Positions 47,965 through 55,939 of a stretch of DNA of 64,000 nt are shown piece by piece. Numbering within the stretch: the stretch's first letter is position 1; each line of letters opens with the position of its first letter. A model generated the notes under the pieces. It was not told the DNA's origin, ran no database searches, and saw only the letters and a program-made list of their open reading frames with translations. A program made the translations under genes and the position numbers. The DNA is from Nitrospirillum viridazoti (GTDB lineage: Bacteria > Pseudomonadota > Alphaproteobacteria > Azospirillales > Azospirillaceae): assembly GCF_007827975.1 (NCBI RefSeq), contig NZ_VITT01000005.1; one strand, given 5' to 3'.

Positions 47965-49551
47965 ATGATGGTTGCCCTGGATGCCGACGCGCGCAGCGAT
48001 GCCCGCCACCGTAGCTTGGACCTGCCCGTGGCGACGGTGCTGGGCCTTCTCGCCTTGGTGGTGGTCCTGGCCCCCCTGTTCTTCGTGCTGGTGCCGCCGC
48101 TGACGGACTACGCCAACCATCTGGCCCGCATGGACATCATCGCGCACCTGGGGCAGGAGCCCCTGCTGCAGCGCTTCTACGCCATCGACTGGCAGGTCAT
48201 TCCCAACCTGGCCATGGACCTGGTGACGCCGCCCATGGTCAAGGTCGTGGGCGTGTTCATCGCCGGCAAGCTGTTCATCGCCGCCATCATCGTCAGCATC
48301 GTCACCGGCACCTGGGCCCTGCACCGCGCCCTGCACCGGGCGGAGCATGGCCCCGGCGGCGCCAACGCGCTGCTGGCCATGGCCTTCATGTACAACGGCA
48401 TCTTCCTGCTGGGCTTCACCAACTTCCTGTTCGGCATCGGCCTGGCGCTGTGGGGCACGGCCATCCGGCTGTCGCTGCGCCGCCGGTCGCACCTGCAGCG
48501 CCTGGCGGCCTCCACCGCCACGGTGCTGGTGCTGTTCGTCTGCCATCTGTTCGCCGTCGGCCTCTATGGCATGGCCATCTTCTGCCTGGAGGCGCCGGGC
48601 CTGCTGCGCCGGCCGTGGCGGCAGGCGCTGCGCCACCTGGGCCTGATGGGCCTGCCCTTCCTGGTGGTCCTGCCCCTGCTGGCGGCCAGCCCGACGATGG
48701 GCCTGGCCGACCAGATGGTGTGGAGCTGGGTGGGCAAGGGCGAGGGCTTGCGCTTCCTGGTCACCACCTTCCATGAGAATTGGGAGGTGCCGCTGGGCCT
48801 GGCGGGCCTGGGCGTGGTCGCCGTCCTGCTGGCCACCCGGCGCATGCACCTGCACGCCGCCGGCTGGATGCTGCTGGCCACCGGCGCCGTGACCTACGTC
48901 GCCATGCCCACCATCCTGTTCGGCTCGGCCTACGCCGACGAGCGGCTGCCGGTGGCGCTGCTGTTCCTGGGCCTGGGCTTCGTGCGGTTCGACTTCCGCA
49001 GCCGCCTGGGCCGCATGACCGCCCTGGCCGCCATCCTGGCCATCATCGTGGCCCGCAGCGTGGTCATGATCGGCGACTGGCTGCCCCTGAGCCAGGTCTA
49101 CAAGGACATGCGCGCGTCCATGGCGGCGGTGGAGCCCGGGTCCACCATCCTGGTGGCGGAGGCGACGGTACCCACGGGCGACGTCAACTTCAACGCCGCC
49201 TTCAGCCATGCGCCCTGCCTGGCCATCATTGACCGCCAAAGCCTGGTCAGCACCGCCTTCAGCGTGGCCGGCAAGCAGATCCTGACCGTGAAGCCCGCCT
49301 ATACCGAGCGCGTGGACCGTGAGGACGGCGATCCGCCCAGCACGGGCGAAATGGTGAAGGCCGTGACCAATCCCCTGCCCCCTGGCACCTATTTCTGGCA
49401 GGACTGGCAGCGGGACTATGACTACGTCATCGTCCTGAACACCGAGGCCGGACATCGGGAGTTGACGGGCCTGGCCGACCTGGTTCATGAGGGCAAGGGG
49501 TTCCAGCTCTACCGCGTGTTGCACGACGCGATGCCGGCCCCCGCCCCCTGA
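47965..49551 (+). CDS. Polytopic membrane protein of unknown function
   Basis: From the ATG at 47965 the 528-residue protein has about ten hydrophobic helices and a large C-terminal soluble part (from about 380). Early on it has PPLTDYANHLARMDIIAHL, a D-Y-x-N-H-x-A-R motif after the first helix, as in membrane glycosyltransferase-like and related uncharacterised proteins. The C-terminal region (AVEPGSTILVAEATVPTG) is periplasmic in the predicted topology. A start at 47968 or a TTG at 47956 is also possible, and no good ribosome site is visible. It may act on lipid-linked sugars or surface polymers, but I do not assign a reaction. Confidence 0.7.
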   Translation: MMVALDADARSDARHRSLDLPVATVLGLLALVVVLAPLFFVLVPPLTDYANHLARMDIIAHLGQEPLLQRFYAIDWQVIPNLAMDLVTPPMVKVVGVFIAGKLFIAAIIVSIVTGTWALHRALHRAEHGPGGANALLAMAFMYNGIFLLGFTNFLFGIGLALWGTAIRLSLRRRSHLQRLAASTATVLVLFVCHLFAVGLYGMAIFCLEAPGLLRRPWRQALRHLGLMGLPFLVVLPLLAASPTMGLADQMVWSWVGKGEGLRFLVTTFHENWEVPLGLAGLGVVAVLLATRRMHLHAAGWMLLATGAVTYVAMPTILFGSAYADERLPVALLFLGLGFVRFDFRSRLGRMTALAAILAIIVARSVVMIGDWLPLSQVYKDMRASMAAVEPGSTILVAEATVPTGDVNFNAAFSHAPCLAIIDRQSLVSTAFSVAGKQILTVKPAYTERVDREDGDPPSTGEMVKAVTNPLPPGTYFWQDWQRDYDYVIVLNTEAGHRELTGLADLVHEGKGFQLYRVLHDAMPAPAP

Positions 49552-49616
49552 CGAGACCGCCCGGGAACGGGGCGGCGGTCGCGGGGTTGCCCGCCACCAA
49601 CCGCACCGGATATCCG

Positions 49617-50372
49617 ATGGATCCCTGGACCTGGGCCTTGCTGATCGGCGCCGCCTTCGTGGCCGGCGTCCTTAATGCCGTCGCCGGCGGCGGCAGTTTC
49701 CTGGGCTTCCCCGCCCTGGTGTTCGCCGGCCTGCCGCCGGTAACGGCCAACGCCACCAACACCGTGGCCCTGTTTCCCGGATCGTTCGCCAGCGTCTACG
49801 CCTACCGGCGGGAGTTCCAGCCCATCCAGGGCGTGGGCATGGTGCCCATGGTGGCCGTCAGCCTGGTGGGCAGCGTCGCCGGCGCCCTGCTGCTGCTGTG
49901 GACGCCCGAGAGCGTGTTCGTGGCCCTGGTGCCCTGGCTGCTGCTGATGGCCACCTTGGTCTTCGCCTTCGGCCGCCGCCTGGCCGGCCTGGTGCAGGAC
50001 AGCGTGCGCCTGACGCCCACCGCCTTGCTGTGCTGCCAGTTCGTCATCGCCATTTATGGCGGCTATTACGGCGGCGGCGTCGGCATCCTGTCCATGGCGG
50101 CCATGACCCTGTTCGGCCTGCGCGACATGCACGCCATGAACGCGTGGAAGACCCTGCTGACCGGCAGCCTGAACGCCATCGCGACGGTGACCTTCGCCCT
50201 CAGCGGCCGCGTGGTCTGGGCCCCGGCCCTGGTCATGATGGTTTCCGCCATCGCCGGCGGCTATCTGGGCGCCGCCGTGGCCCGCCAGCTGCCCGGCGAA
50301 CATGTCCGCCGCTTCGTCATCGTCACCGGCGTGGCGATGACGCTGTATTTCTTCGGGAAGACGTACCTTTAA
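49617..50372 (+). CDS. TSUP (TauE/SafE) family transporter
   Basis: The 251-residue protein has eight predicted helices and the TSUP start FVAGVLNAVAGGGSFLGFPALVFAGLPPVTANATNTVALFPGS, with the repeat halves visible again in YYGGGVGILSMAAMTLFGLRDMHAMNAWKTLL. TSUP proteins move sulfite, sulfonates or other anions across the inner membrane; the substrate is unknown. The ATG at 49617 is preferred over 49587. It lies 65 bases after the preceding gene on the same strand. Confidence 0.9.
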   Translation: MDPWTWALLIGAAFVAGVLNAVAGGGSFLGFPALVFAGLPPVTANATNTVALFPGSFASVYAYRREFQPIQGVGMVPMVAVSLVGSVAGALLLLWTPESVFVALVPWLLLMATLVFAFGRRLAGLVQDSVRLTPTALLCCQFVIAIYGGYYGGGVGILSMAAMTLFGLRDMHAMNAWKTLLTGSLNAIATVTFALSGRVVWAPALVMMVSAIAGGYLGAAVARQLPGEHVRRFVIVTGVAMTLYFFGKTYL

Positions 50373-50425
50373 GAGCCCCAGGCAAACGCCCGCGGCTGGC
50401 AAGGCGGACCAGTCTTGCGGAAGGA

Positions 50426-50614
50426 TCAGTGCCCCGCCTGGCCATCGGCCAGTTGGGCGGGGCCGGCGGGCGCGGCCTTGGCCTCGTCCACCGTCGCATC
50501 GGGTGCCGCGCTCAGCACCACCAGGGTCAGGAAGGCGGACACCACCACCAGTACCGCCAAATCAAGACCTCGGTCGTTCAGACGACGCGTCAGGCTGGTG
50601 ATCAGGCTGGTCAT
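50426..50614 (-). CDS. Small single-pass membrane protein
   Basis: The 62-residue frame has a polar amphipathic start (TSLITSLTRRLNDRG), one membrane helix (LDLAVLVVVSAFLTLVVLSAA) and a Pro/Ala-rich tail. GGGGATC lies before the ATG. It is convergent to the TSUP gene. No family is recognised; the size and helix are typical of small regulatory membrane proteins, but existence is not certain. Confidence 0.45.
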   Translation of the reverse strand: MTSLITSLTRRLNDRGLDLAVLVVVSAFLTLVVLSAAPDATVDEAKAAPAGPAQLADGQAGH

Positions 50615-50873
50615 GGGCGGGATCCCCCGGCAGCGCCGGAGGAGGTACCGGCAGTGCTGATACGTCCGGGCTGCCGCAACCTTGCGCTTTAAAAACCGCG
50701 CACCGCTGAAAAAAGACGGCCGCGCCGCCGTGGGGGTGCCCAGACCGAATCCCCAAGGCCGCTGCCGCCTGCCGGGGGCTCCGGGGAAACCACCCCCTTA
50801 CCTTGGGCCCGGGACCACCCCCCGTCGCCGGTCAGGGCCATTCTTCACGGACGACTTTGGTACACCTGTGAAA

Positions 50874-51497
50874 TCACGGGTGCGTGTCGCCTGAGCGGAT
50901 CTCCTTGGCGACGCTGCCGAATATTTCTTCCAGGAGCTCGACCATGGACCGCGCGCCCTTCTCTTGATTGAAGATGTCTCCGGCAATTCGAACGGCACCG
51001 ACGGAGAGCATCGCGACGGTCCGCAATGCCATAGATCGTTCGGGCTCAGGCCACCGCTCCTTGAGCGCTTCGTAGATCTCACCTTCCTGCTGCACGTAGG
51101 ATGCCTGCTTACGCGCCTGAACGCTCGCGCTCGTCCGCATCAGTCGATCCAACTCGATCATGTCGTCTGATGGAATAGCGTTACAGACGCTGATGACCGC
51201 ATCCCGAACCGCGTCGATTGGCGTCGAGCCCGCGGGAGCCTTTCGAACCGCATCTATTAGCATCTCGCCAATCCCACTTTGGAGGGACAGCAGAATCTCG
51301 TCCTTTGACGTGAAGTAGTGAAAGAAGGTTCGCCGCGAGATTCCGGCCGCGGCGGCGATTTCGTCGAGCGTTGTCCGATCAAAGCCATTTTTCAGGAAAA
51401 GAGCGATGCCCTTCTCCGTGATGCGTTTCCTGGTTTCGCGCTTCTTCCGCTCCCGCAGGCCGCCGCCCTCCTGATCGTCACGCGCGGAATTGCCCAA
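50874..51497 (-). CDS. TetR-family transcriptional regulator
   Basis: The 207-residue protein has the TetR DNA-binding domain: ERKKRETRKRITEKGIALFLKNGFDRTTLDEIAAAAGISRRTFFHYFTSKDEIL. A helical C-terminal ligand domain with a Cys at about 109 follows. It is divergent from an SDR gene at 51575 with only 77 bases between the starts, which contain two copies of TACACCRAGTGCA. It most likely represses that gene and itself. Coding base use is less GC-biased than in neighbouring genes, hinting at transfer of the pair. Confidence 0.92.
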   Translation of the reverse strand: MGNSARDDQEGGGLRERKKRETRKRITEKGIALFLKNGFDRTTLDEIAAAAGISRRTFFHYFTSKDEILLSLQSGIGEMLIDAVRKAPAGSTPIDAVRDAVISVCNAIPSDDMIELDRLMRTSASVQARKQASYVQQEGEIYEALKERWPEPERSMALRTVAMLSVGAVRIAGDIFNQEKGARSMVELLEEIFGSVAKEIRSGDTHP

Positions 51498-51516
51498 CGC
51501 GACCCCCTTGCTAAAT

Positions 51517-51552
51517 TACACCGAGTGCACTATTTATTGTACACCAAGTGCA
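51517..51552. promoter_or_regulatory. Two TetR-type direct repeats in the divergent promoter
   Basis: TACACCGAGTGCA (51517-51529) and TACACCAAGTGCA (51540-51552) are 13-mers with one difference and 23 bases apart. Inner parts form a near palindrome TGCAC-N8-GTACA. This fits operators for the TetR protein read from here. Confidence 0.7.
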
Positions 51553-51574
51553 AAATTTATGAAAGCGACGGTAA

Positions 51575-52486
51575 ATGGCAAAGTGGAATGCCACCGACAT
51601 CCCCGATCAGCATGGACGAACCGCCGTAGTGACCGGAACCGGTGGGTTAGGATTGGAGACGGCCCTCGCGCTGGCCCGAGCGGGATGTGACGTGACCATC
51701 GCCGGCCGCAATCTTCAAAAAGGCGCTGACGCTGTGTCCCACATTCAACGCGCCGTTCCGGGGGCGACTGTGCGGTTTGGCAAGCTCGATCTTGCAGATC
51801 TGTCCTCGGTTGCCTCATTCGCACGGCAGATGGAGAATGAGAAACAGAGCCTGGACCTTCTGGTGAACAACGCGGGCGTCATGCTTCCGCCGAAACGGCA
51901 AGTGACGAGAGACGGCTTCGAACTGCAGTTCGGTACGAATTACCTGGGTCACTTTGCATTGACTGCTCGGCTGAAATCGCTCCTCTCAAACGGCAGGGAC
52001 GCGCGTGTGGTGACGCTCTCAAGTCTTGCTGCCAACGGTGGACACATCGATTTCGACGACATCAATGCCGAGAAGAGCTATCGGCCACTGGCGGGTTACA
52101 GCCAGTCGAAGCTCGCGTGCTTGATGTTTGCCCTCGAACTTGACAGCCGCAGCCGCGCCGCCGGATGGGGTTTCTCAAGCATGGCCGCTCATCCCGGCAT
52201 CGCACGTACTGATCTGGTACATAATACGCTTGGTCGGCGAAGCATCGAGGGGCTGGCACGAACACTTTTCTGGTTCCTGCTCCAGCCCGTATCACAGGGC
52301 GCGCTGCCCCAGTTATATGCGGCCACGTCCAGCCACGCGGAAGCAGGTGGCTACTACGGTCCCGACCGGCTCCGTGAAACCCGTGGCCACCCGCACCCCG
52401 CGCGCATTCCCCCGCAGGCACTCGATCCCGTCGCCAGGCGGAGGTTATGGGAGATCTCCGAACGAATGACCGAGGTGGCGTTCTGA
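51575..52486 (+). CDS. SDR-family oxidoreductase
   Basis: The 303-residue enzyme has TGTGGLGLE as the cofactor motif at residue 20, then DLLVNNAGVMLPP, and a Tyr-x-x-x-Lys site in AGYSQSKLACLMFALEL. The motifs are those of retinol-dehydrogenase-like SDRs that use NADP(H) on aldehydes or ketones; the substrate is unknown. It is divergent from its likely repressor (TetR). A weak GGTAAATGG follows the shared operator, and there is no strong ribosome site. A second TetR/SDR pair lies at 23255-24828, but the two enzymes share little beyond the fold. Confidence 0.88.
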   Translation: MAKWNATDIPDQHGRTAVVTGTGGLGLETALALARAGCDVTIAGRNLQKGADAVSHIQRAVPGATVRFGKLDLADLSSVASFARQMENEKQSLDLLVNNAGVMLPPKRQVTRDGFELQFGTNYLGHFALTARLKSLLSNGRDARVVTLSSLAANGGHIDFDDINAEKSYRPLAGYSQSKLACLMFALELDSRSRAAGWGFSSMAAHPGIARTDLVHNTLGRRSIEGLARTLFWFLLQPVSQGALPQLYAATSSHAEAGGYYGPDRLRETRGHPHPARIPPQALDPVARRRLWEISERMTEVAF

Positions 52487-52567
52487 TGAACTTGGGTCCG
52501 GAGAGTGGCCGGGGCAGAACTTCATAGTTATTTCAATCAGGCGCGTCACAGCGGCGAGGCCGGTTTG

Positions 52568-53968
52568 TCAGGTCAGGGATAGGGCGCCAGCGGCTTCCAG
52601 GGCCGCCGCCTTGTCCTCCAGCCCATCCTCGCGCAGGTCGACGGGAATGGCCTTGGAGGTTTTGGCGCCCATGTCCTTCAGCTGTTCCACCTGGCGCACC
52701 AGGTTGCCGGTGCCGGTGCTGAGCTTGGTCATGGCGCCGCTGTAACTTTTCTGCACGCGGTCCAGCTGGGTGCCCAGGCTGCGCATGTCCTCCAGGAAGC
52801 CGACGAACTTGTCGTACAGCTTGCCGGCGCGGTCGGCGATGGCCTCGGCGTTGCGGTTGCGGCGTTCCACCTGCCAGACGTTGGCCACGGTGCGCAGCGC
52901 GACCATCAAGGTCGTGGGGGTGGCGATGGCCACGTTCATGTCGGCGGCGTAGGCCGTCAGCGCCGGATCCTCCTGCACCGCCACCGCCAGGGCCCCCTCG
53001 ATGGGCACGAACATCAGGACATAGTCCAGGCCGCTGCCCACGGCGCCGGTATAGTCCTTGGACCCCAGGGTCTTGATGTGGGTGCGCAGGGAAACGACAT
53101 GGCGCGCCAGCGCCGCCATGCGCGCCACCTCATCCTCCGCGTTCACATGGGCCTCGAACGCGGTCAGCGAGACCTTGGCGTCGATCACCACCCGCTGGCC
53201 GCCCGGCAGGTTCACCACCACGTCGGGGCGCAGGCGGCCGCCATCGGCATCCGTACGGCTCTCCTGCGTCACATACTCCTCGCCCTCGCGCAGGCCGGAG
53301 CGTTCCAGAATGGTGGACAGGATCATTTCGCCCCAGGCGCCCTGGGCCTGGGCCTTGCCCTTCAGCGCCTGGGTCAGGTTGTGCGTCTCGCTGGTCATGC
53401 GGGCGCTGGTGTCGGTCAGCTGGCGGATCTGCTGCGCCAGTGCCGCACGGTCCTTGGCGCTTTCCGTATGGGCCAGTTGCAGGCCCTGCTGGAACTCCAC
53501 CATGCGATCGCGCAAGGGCGCCAGCAGGCCATCCAGCTGGGTGCGATTCTGCTTGGCGAAGGTCTCGCCGTGGCGGGTCATGACCTCATCGGCCAGGACC
53601 TTGAACTCCTTGGCCATGGTCTCGCGCGCCTGGGTCAGCAGTGCCATCTTCTCTTCCGCCTGCCGCAGCTCGCGCGCCAGCGCCTCCTTCGACGCCGCCA
53701 GCGCCTGGCTGAGGCGGGCGCCCTCCTCCCGCACCGTGGCCAGGTCCCGCTCCAGCAGGGGCACACGCGAGGCCCGTTCGCCCTCCACCGCCAGGCGGCG
53801 GTCGGCCTCGGCCTTGGCCACGCGCAGGTCGGCCAGGTCGGCCTCCAGCATCGCCAGCCGCTCGGCCTGCGCCGCGCGGGCGCCCGCCCCCGCCACGCGG
53901 ACGGCGACCAGGGCCACGACCAGCGCCGCGACGAAACCGAGGGCCAAGGAGATGAGATCGAGCGACAT
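52568..53968 (-). CDS. rmuC: DNA recombination protein RmuC
   Basis: The 466-residue protein has an N-terminal membrane segment (ISLALGFVAALVVALVAVRVAG), a long coiled coil (residues 30-200), and the RmuC catalytic-core-like block: KAQAQGAWGEMILSTILERSGLREGEEYVTQ, RPDVVVNLPGGQRVVIDAKVSLTAFE, and DYVLMFVPIEGALAVA. The PD-(D/E)xK-like D...E.K pattern is visible in the core. RmuC limits rearrangements at inverted repeats and occurs as a single gene in many proteobacteria. Shadow frames opposite it come from GC-rich codons. Confidence 0.95.
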   Translation of the reverse strand: MSLDLISLALGFVAALVVALVAVRVAGAGARAAQAERLAMLEADLADLRVAKAEADRRLAVEGERASRVPLLERDLATVREEGARLSQALAASKEALARELRQAEEKMALLTQARETMAKEFKVLADEVMTRHGETFAKQNRTQLDGLLAPLRDRMVEFQQGLQLAHTESAKDRAALAQQIRQLTDTSARMTSETHNLTQALKGKAQAQGAWGEMILSTILERSGLREGEEYVTQESRTDADGGRLRPDVVVNLPGGQRVVIDAKVSLTAFEAHVNAEDEVARMAALARHVVSLRTHIKTLGSKDYTGAVGSGLDYVLMFVPIEGALAVAVQEDPALTAYAADMNVAIATPTTLMVALRTVANVWQVERRNRNAEAIADRAGKLYDKFVGFLEDMRSLGTQLDRVQKSYSGAMTKLSTGTGNLVRQVEQLKDMGAKTSKAIPVDLREDGLEDKAAALEAAGALSLT

Positions 53969-54106
53969 GGGACGGCGTCCTGCTCAAGAAGATGGGGGTG
54001 AGGGTTTGATACACCCACATCCGCTTGAGGGAAAGGCATCATAAGAACAAAACGGGGACGGATGCCGCCATCCGCCCCCGCCTGTTCACGTCCTGTAATG
54101 TAACGC

Positions 54107-55939
54107 TTACTGCGCCGGATAGGGGCTCTTGCCGCCCTCGGCGATGAAGCGGTCGATGCGGGCCTCCAGCACCGGCAGCGGCACGCCGCCCAGCTTCAGC
54201 ACCGTGTCGTGGAAGTTGCGCAGGTCGAACTTCTGGCCCAGCGCCTTCTCCGCCTTGGCGCGGGCCTTCAGGATGGCCATCTCGCCCAGGTAGTAGGACA
54301 AAGCCTGACCAGGCCACGCAATATAGCGGTCGACCTCGGTCTCGATCTCATGGTCGGCCAGGGCGGTGTTGTCGTGCAGGTACTGCTGCGCCTGCTCGCG
54401 GGTCCAGCCCTTGGCATGGATGCCGGTGTCGACCACCAGGCGGGCGGCGCGCCACATCTGGTAGCTCAGCATGCCGAAGCGCTCATAGGGCGTCTCGTAC
54501 ATGCCCATCTCGTCGCCCAGCTTCTCGCAGTACAGGGCCCAGCCTTCGCCGAAGGCGGAGATGTAGACCTTCTGCCGGAACTCAGGCTGGTCCTTCTGTT
54601 CCGCCGCGATGGGCATCTGGAAGGCGTGGCCCGGGGCCGATTCATGCAGCGTCAGGGCCGGCAGGGCGTACAGGCCGCGCGACGGCAGATCGTAGGTGTT
54701 GACCAGATACACGCCCGGGCCGCCCCGGCCGGAGGTGTAGAAGGGCGCTATGTCCGCCGGAACCGGGATGATGGCGAAGCGCGAGCGCGGCAGGTAGCCG
54801 AAGTACTGGTCCGCCTTGCCATCGAACTTCTTGGCGATCCAGGCCGCCCGCATCAGCAACTCTTCCGGGGTCTTGGCGTAGAACTGGGGATCGGTGCGCA
54901 GGAACTTCAGGAAGGCGGGGAAATCACCCTGGAAGTTGGCCTGCTTCATCACGTCCAGCATCTGGGCGTGAATCTTCGCCACCTCTTCCAGGCCGATCTT
55001 GTGGATCTGGTCCGCCGTCAGGTCGACGGTGGCGAACTCCTTGATCTTGGATTGGTAGTAGGCCTTGCCGTCGGGCAGGGATTCCGCCGCCAGTTCGGTG
55101 CGGGCGCCGGGGATGTACTCCTCGCGCATGAACTTCAGCAGGGACTGGTGGGCCGGCACCACCGACTTCGTGATGGCGGCCACGGCGGCGGCGCGCAGTT
55201 CCGCCTGGGTCGCGGCCGGGATGGTGTCCGGCATCGTCTTGAACGGCGTGTAGTAGACGTTGTCTTCCGGCGTCTTCGCCTCGACCACGTTCACGATGCC
55301 GCTGTCGCGGCCGGTCAGCGTCACCTTGGGCGGGGTGAAGCCACGCTTCAGGCCGGCACGCATGTTCACGATCTGCTCGCCGAAATAGCGCGGCATGTCG
55401 TTCAGCTGGCCGATGAAGGACTTGTATTCCGCCACCGTGTGGAAGGGCTTGCGCGCCCCGCCGGCCATGTTGGACCAGAACGAGCTGTCGGCGTTCAGCG
55501 GCTTCTCATAGTCCTTGAACTTCTGGCTGTTCAGCAGCACCGTCACCTGGTCGCGGTAGATGCTGAAATCCACCTGCGCCTCGGGCGACAGCTCGGCCTG
55601 GGGGACGGCCGCCAGGTCCTTCAGGACGCCTTCCCAGACCTTCTGCCGCTTTTCCTGCGTGGCGGCATCCACCTTGGGCAGGTGACCGGCGACGGTGTCC
55701 GTGCTGTCCTCGTCATCCTCGCCCTTGAACTCCTCCTGACGCCATTTCCATTCCTTGGTGTAGATGGCCTTGAACTGGGCATCGGCCTTGCCGGCGGCTG
55801 CGGCATGGGCCACGCCGAAGACGGGACCGATCGCGGTGATCTGGCCCCCGGCGATCTGGCCCAAGGTCAGGACACCGGCGAACAGGGCGGTGCCGACCAG
55901 CAGGCGGGCGGCCAAACGTCTTGAAGGCAAGCGGTACAT
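54107..55939 (-). CDS. DUF885-family exported peptidase-like protein
   Basis: The 610-residue protein has a Sec signal (RLLVGTALFAGVLTLGQIAGG, cut near AHAAA). It has the DUF885 core: LLKFMREEYIPGAR, and TLHESAPGHAFQMPIAAEQ at about residue 430, whose HES.PGH is the metal-site-like motif of this family, followed by FGEGWALYCEKLG and Glu/His residues in MYETPYERFG. DUF885 proteins are thought to be zinc-dependent peptidases or related hydrolases. Its ATG overlaps the TGA of the GH127 gene by one base (TGATG), so translation is coupled and the two act in the same compartment. I infer peptide cutting after arabinose removal. Confidence 0.85.
   Translation of the reverse strand: MYRLPSRRLAARLLVGTALFAGVLTLGQIAGGQITAIGPVFGVAHAAAAGKADAQFKAIYTKEWKWRQEEFKGEDDEDSTDTVAGHLPKVDAATQEKRQKVWEGVLKDLAAVPQAELSPEAQVDFSIYRDQVTVLLNSQKFKDYEKPLNADSSFWSNMAGGARKPFHTVAEYKSFIGQLNDMPRYFGEQIVNMRAGLKRGFTPPKVTLTGRDSGIVNVVEAKTPEDNVYYTPFKTMPDTIPAATQAELRAAAVAAITKSVVPAHQSLLKFMREEYIPGARTELAAESLPDGKAYYQSKIKEFATVDLTADQIHKIGLEEVAKIHAQMLDVMKQANFQGDFPAFLKFLRTDPQFYAKTPEELLMRAAWIAKKFDGKADQYFGYLPRSRFAIIPVPADIAPFYTSGRGGPGVYLVNTYDLPSRGLYALPALTLHESAPGHAFQMPIAAEQKDQPEFRQKVYISAFGEGWALYCEKLGDEMGMYETPYERFGMLSYQMWRAARLVVDTGIHAKGWTREQAQQYLHDNTALADHEIETEVDRYIAWPGQALSYYLGEMAILKARAKAEKALGQKFDLRNFHDTVLKLGGVPLPVLEARIDRFIAEGGKSPYPAQ

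Noticed and set aside
23255..52486. The two TetR/SDR pairs as a recent duplication
   Set aside because: Regulators and enzymes share only family motifs, operators differ, and gene arrangement differs (tandem versus divergent).
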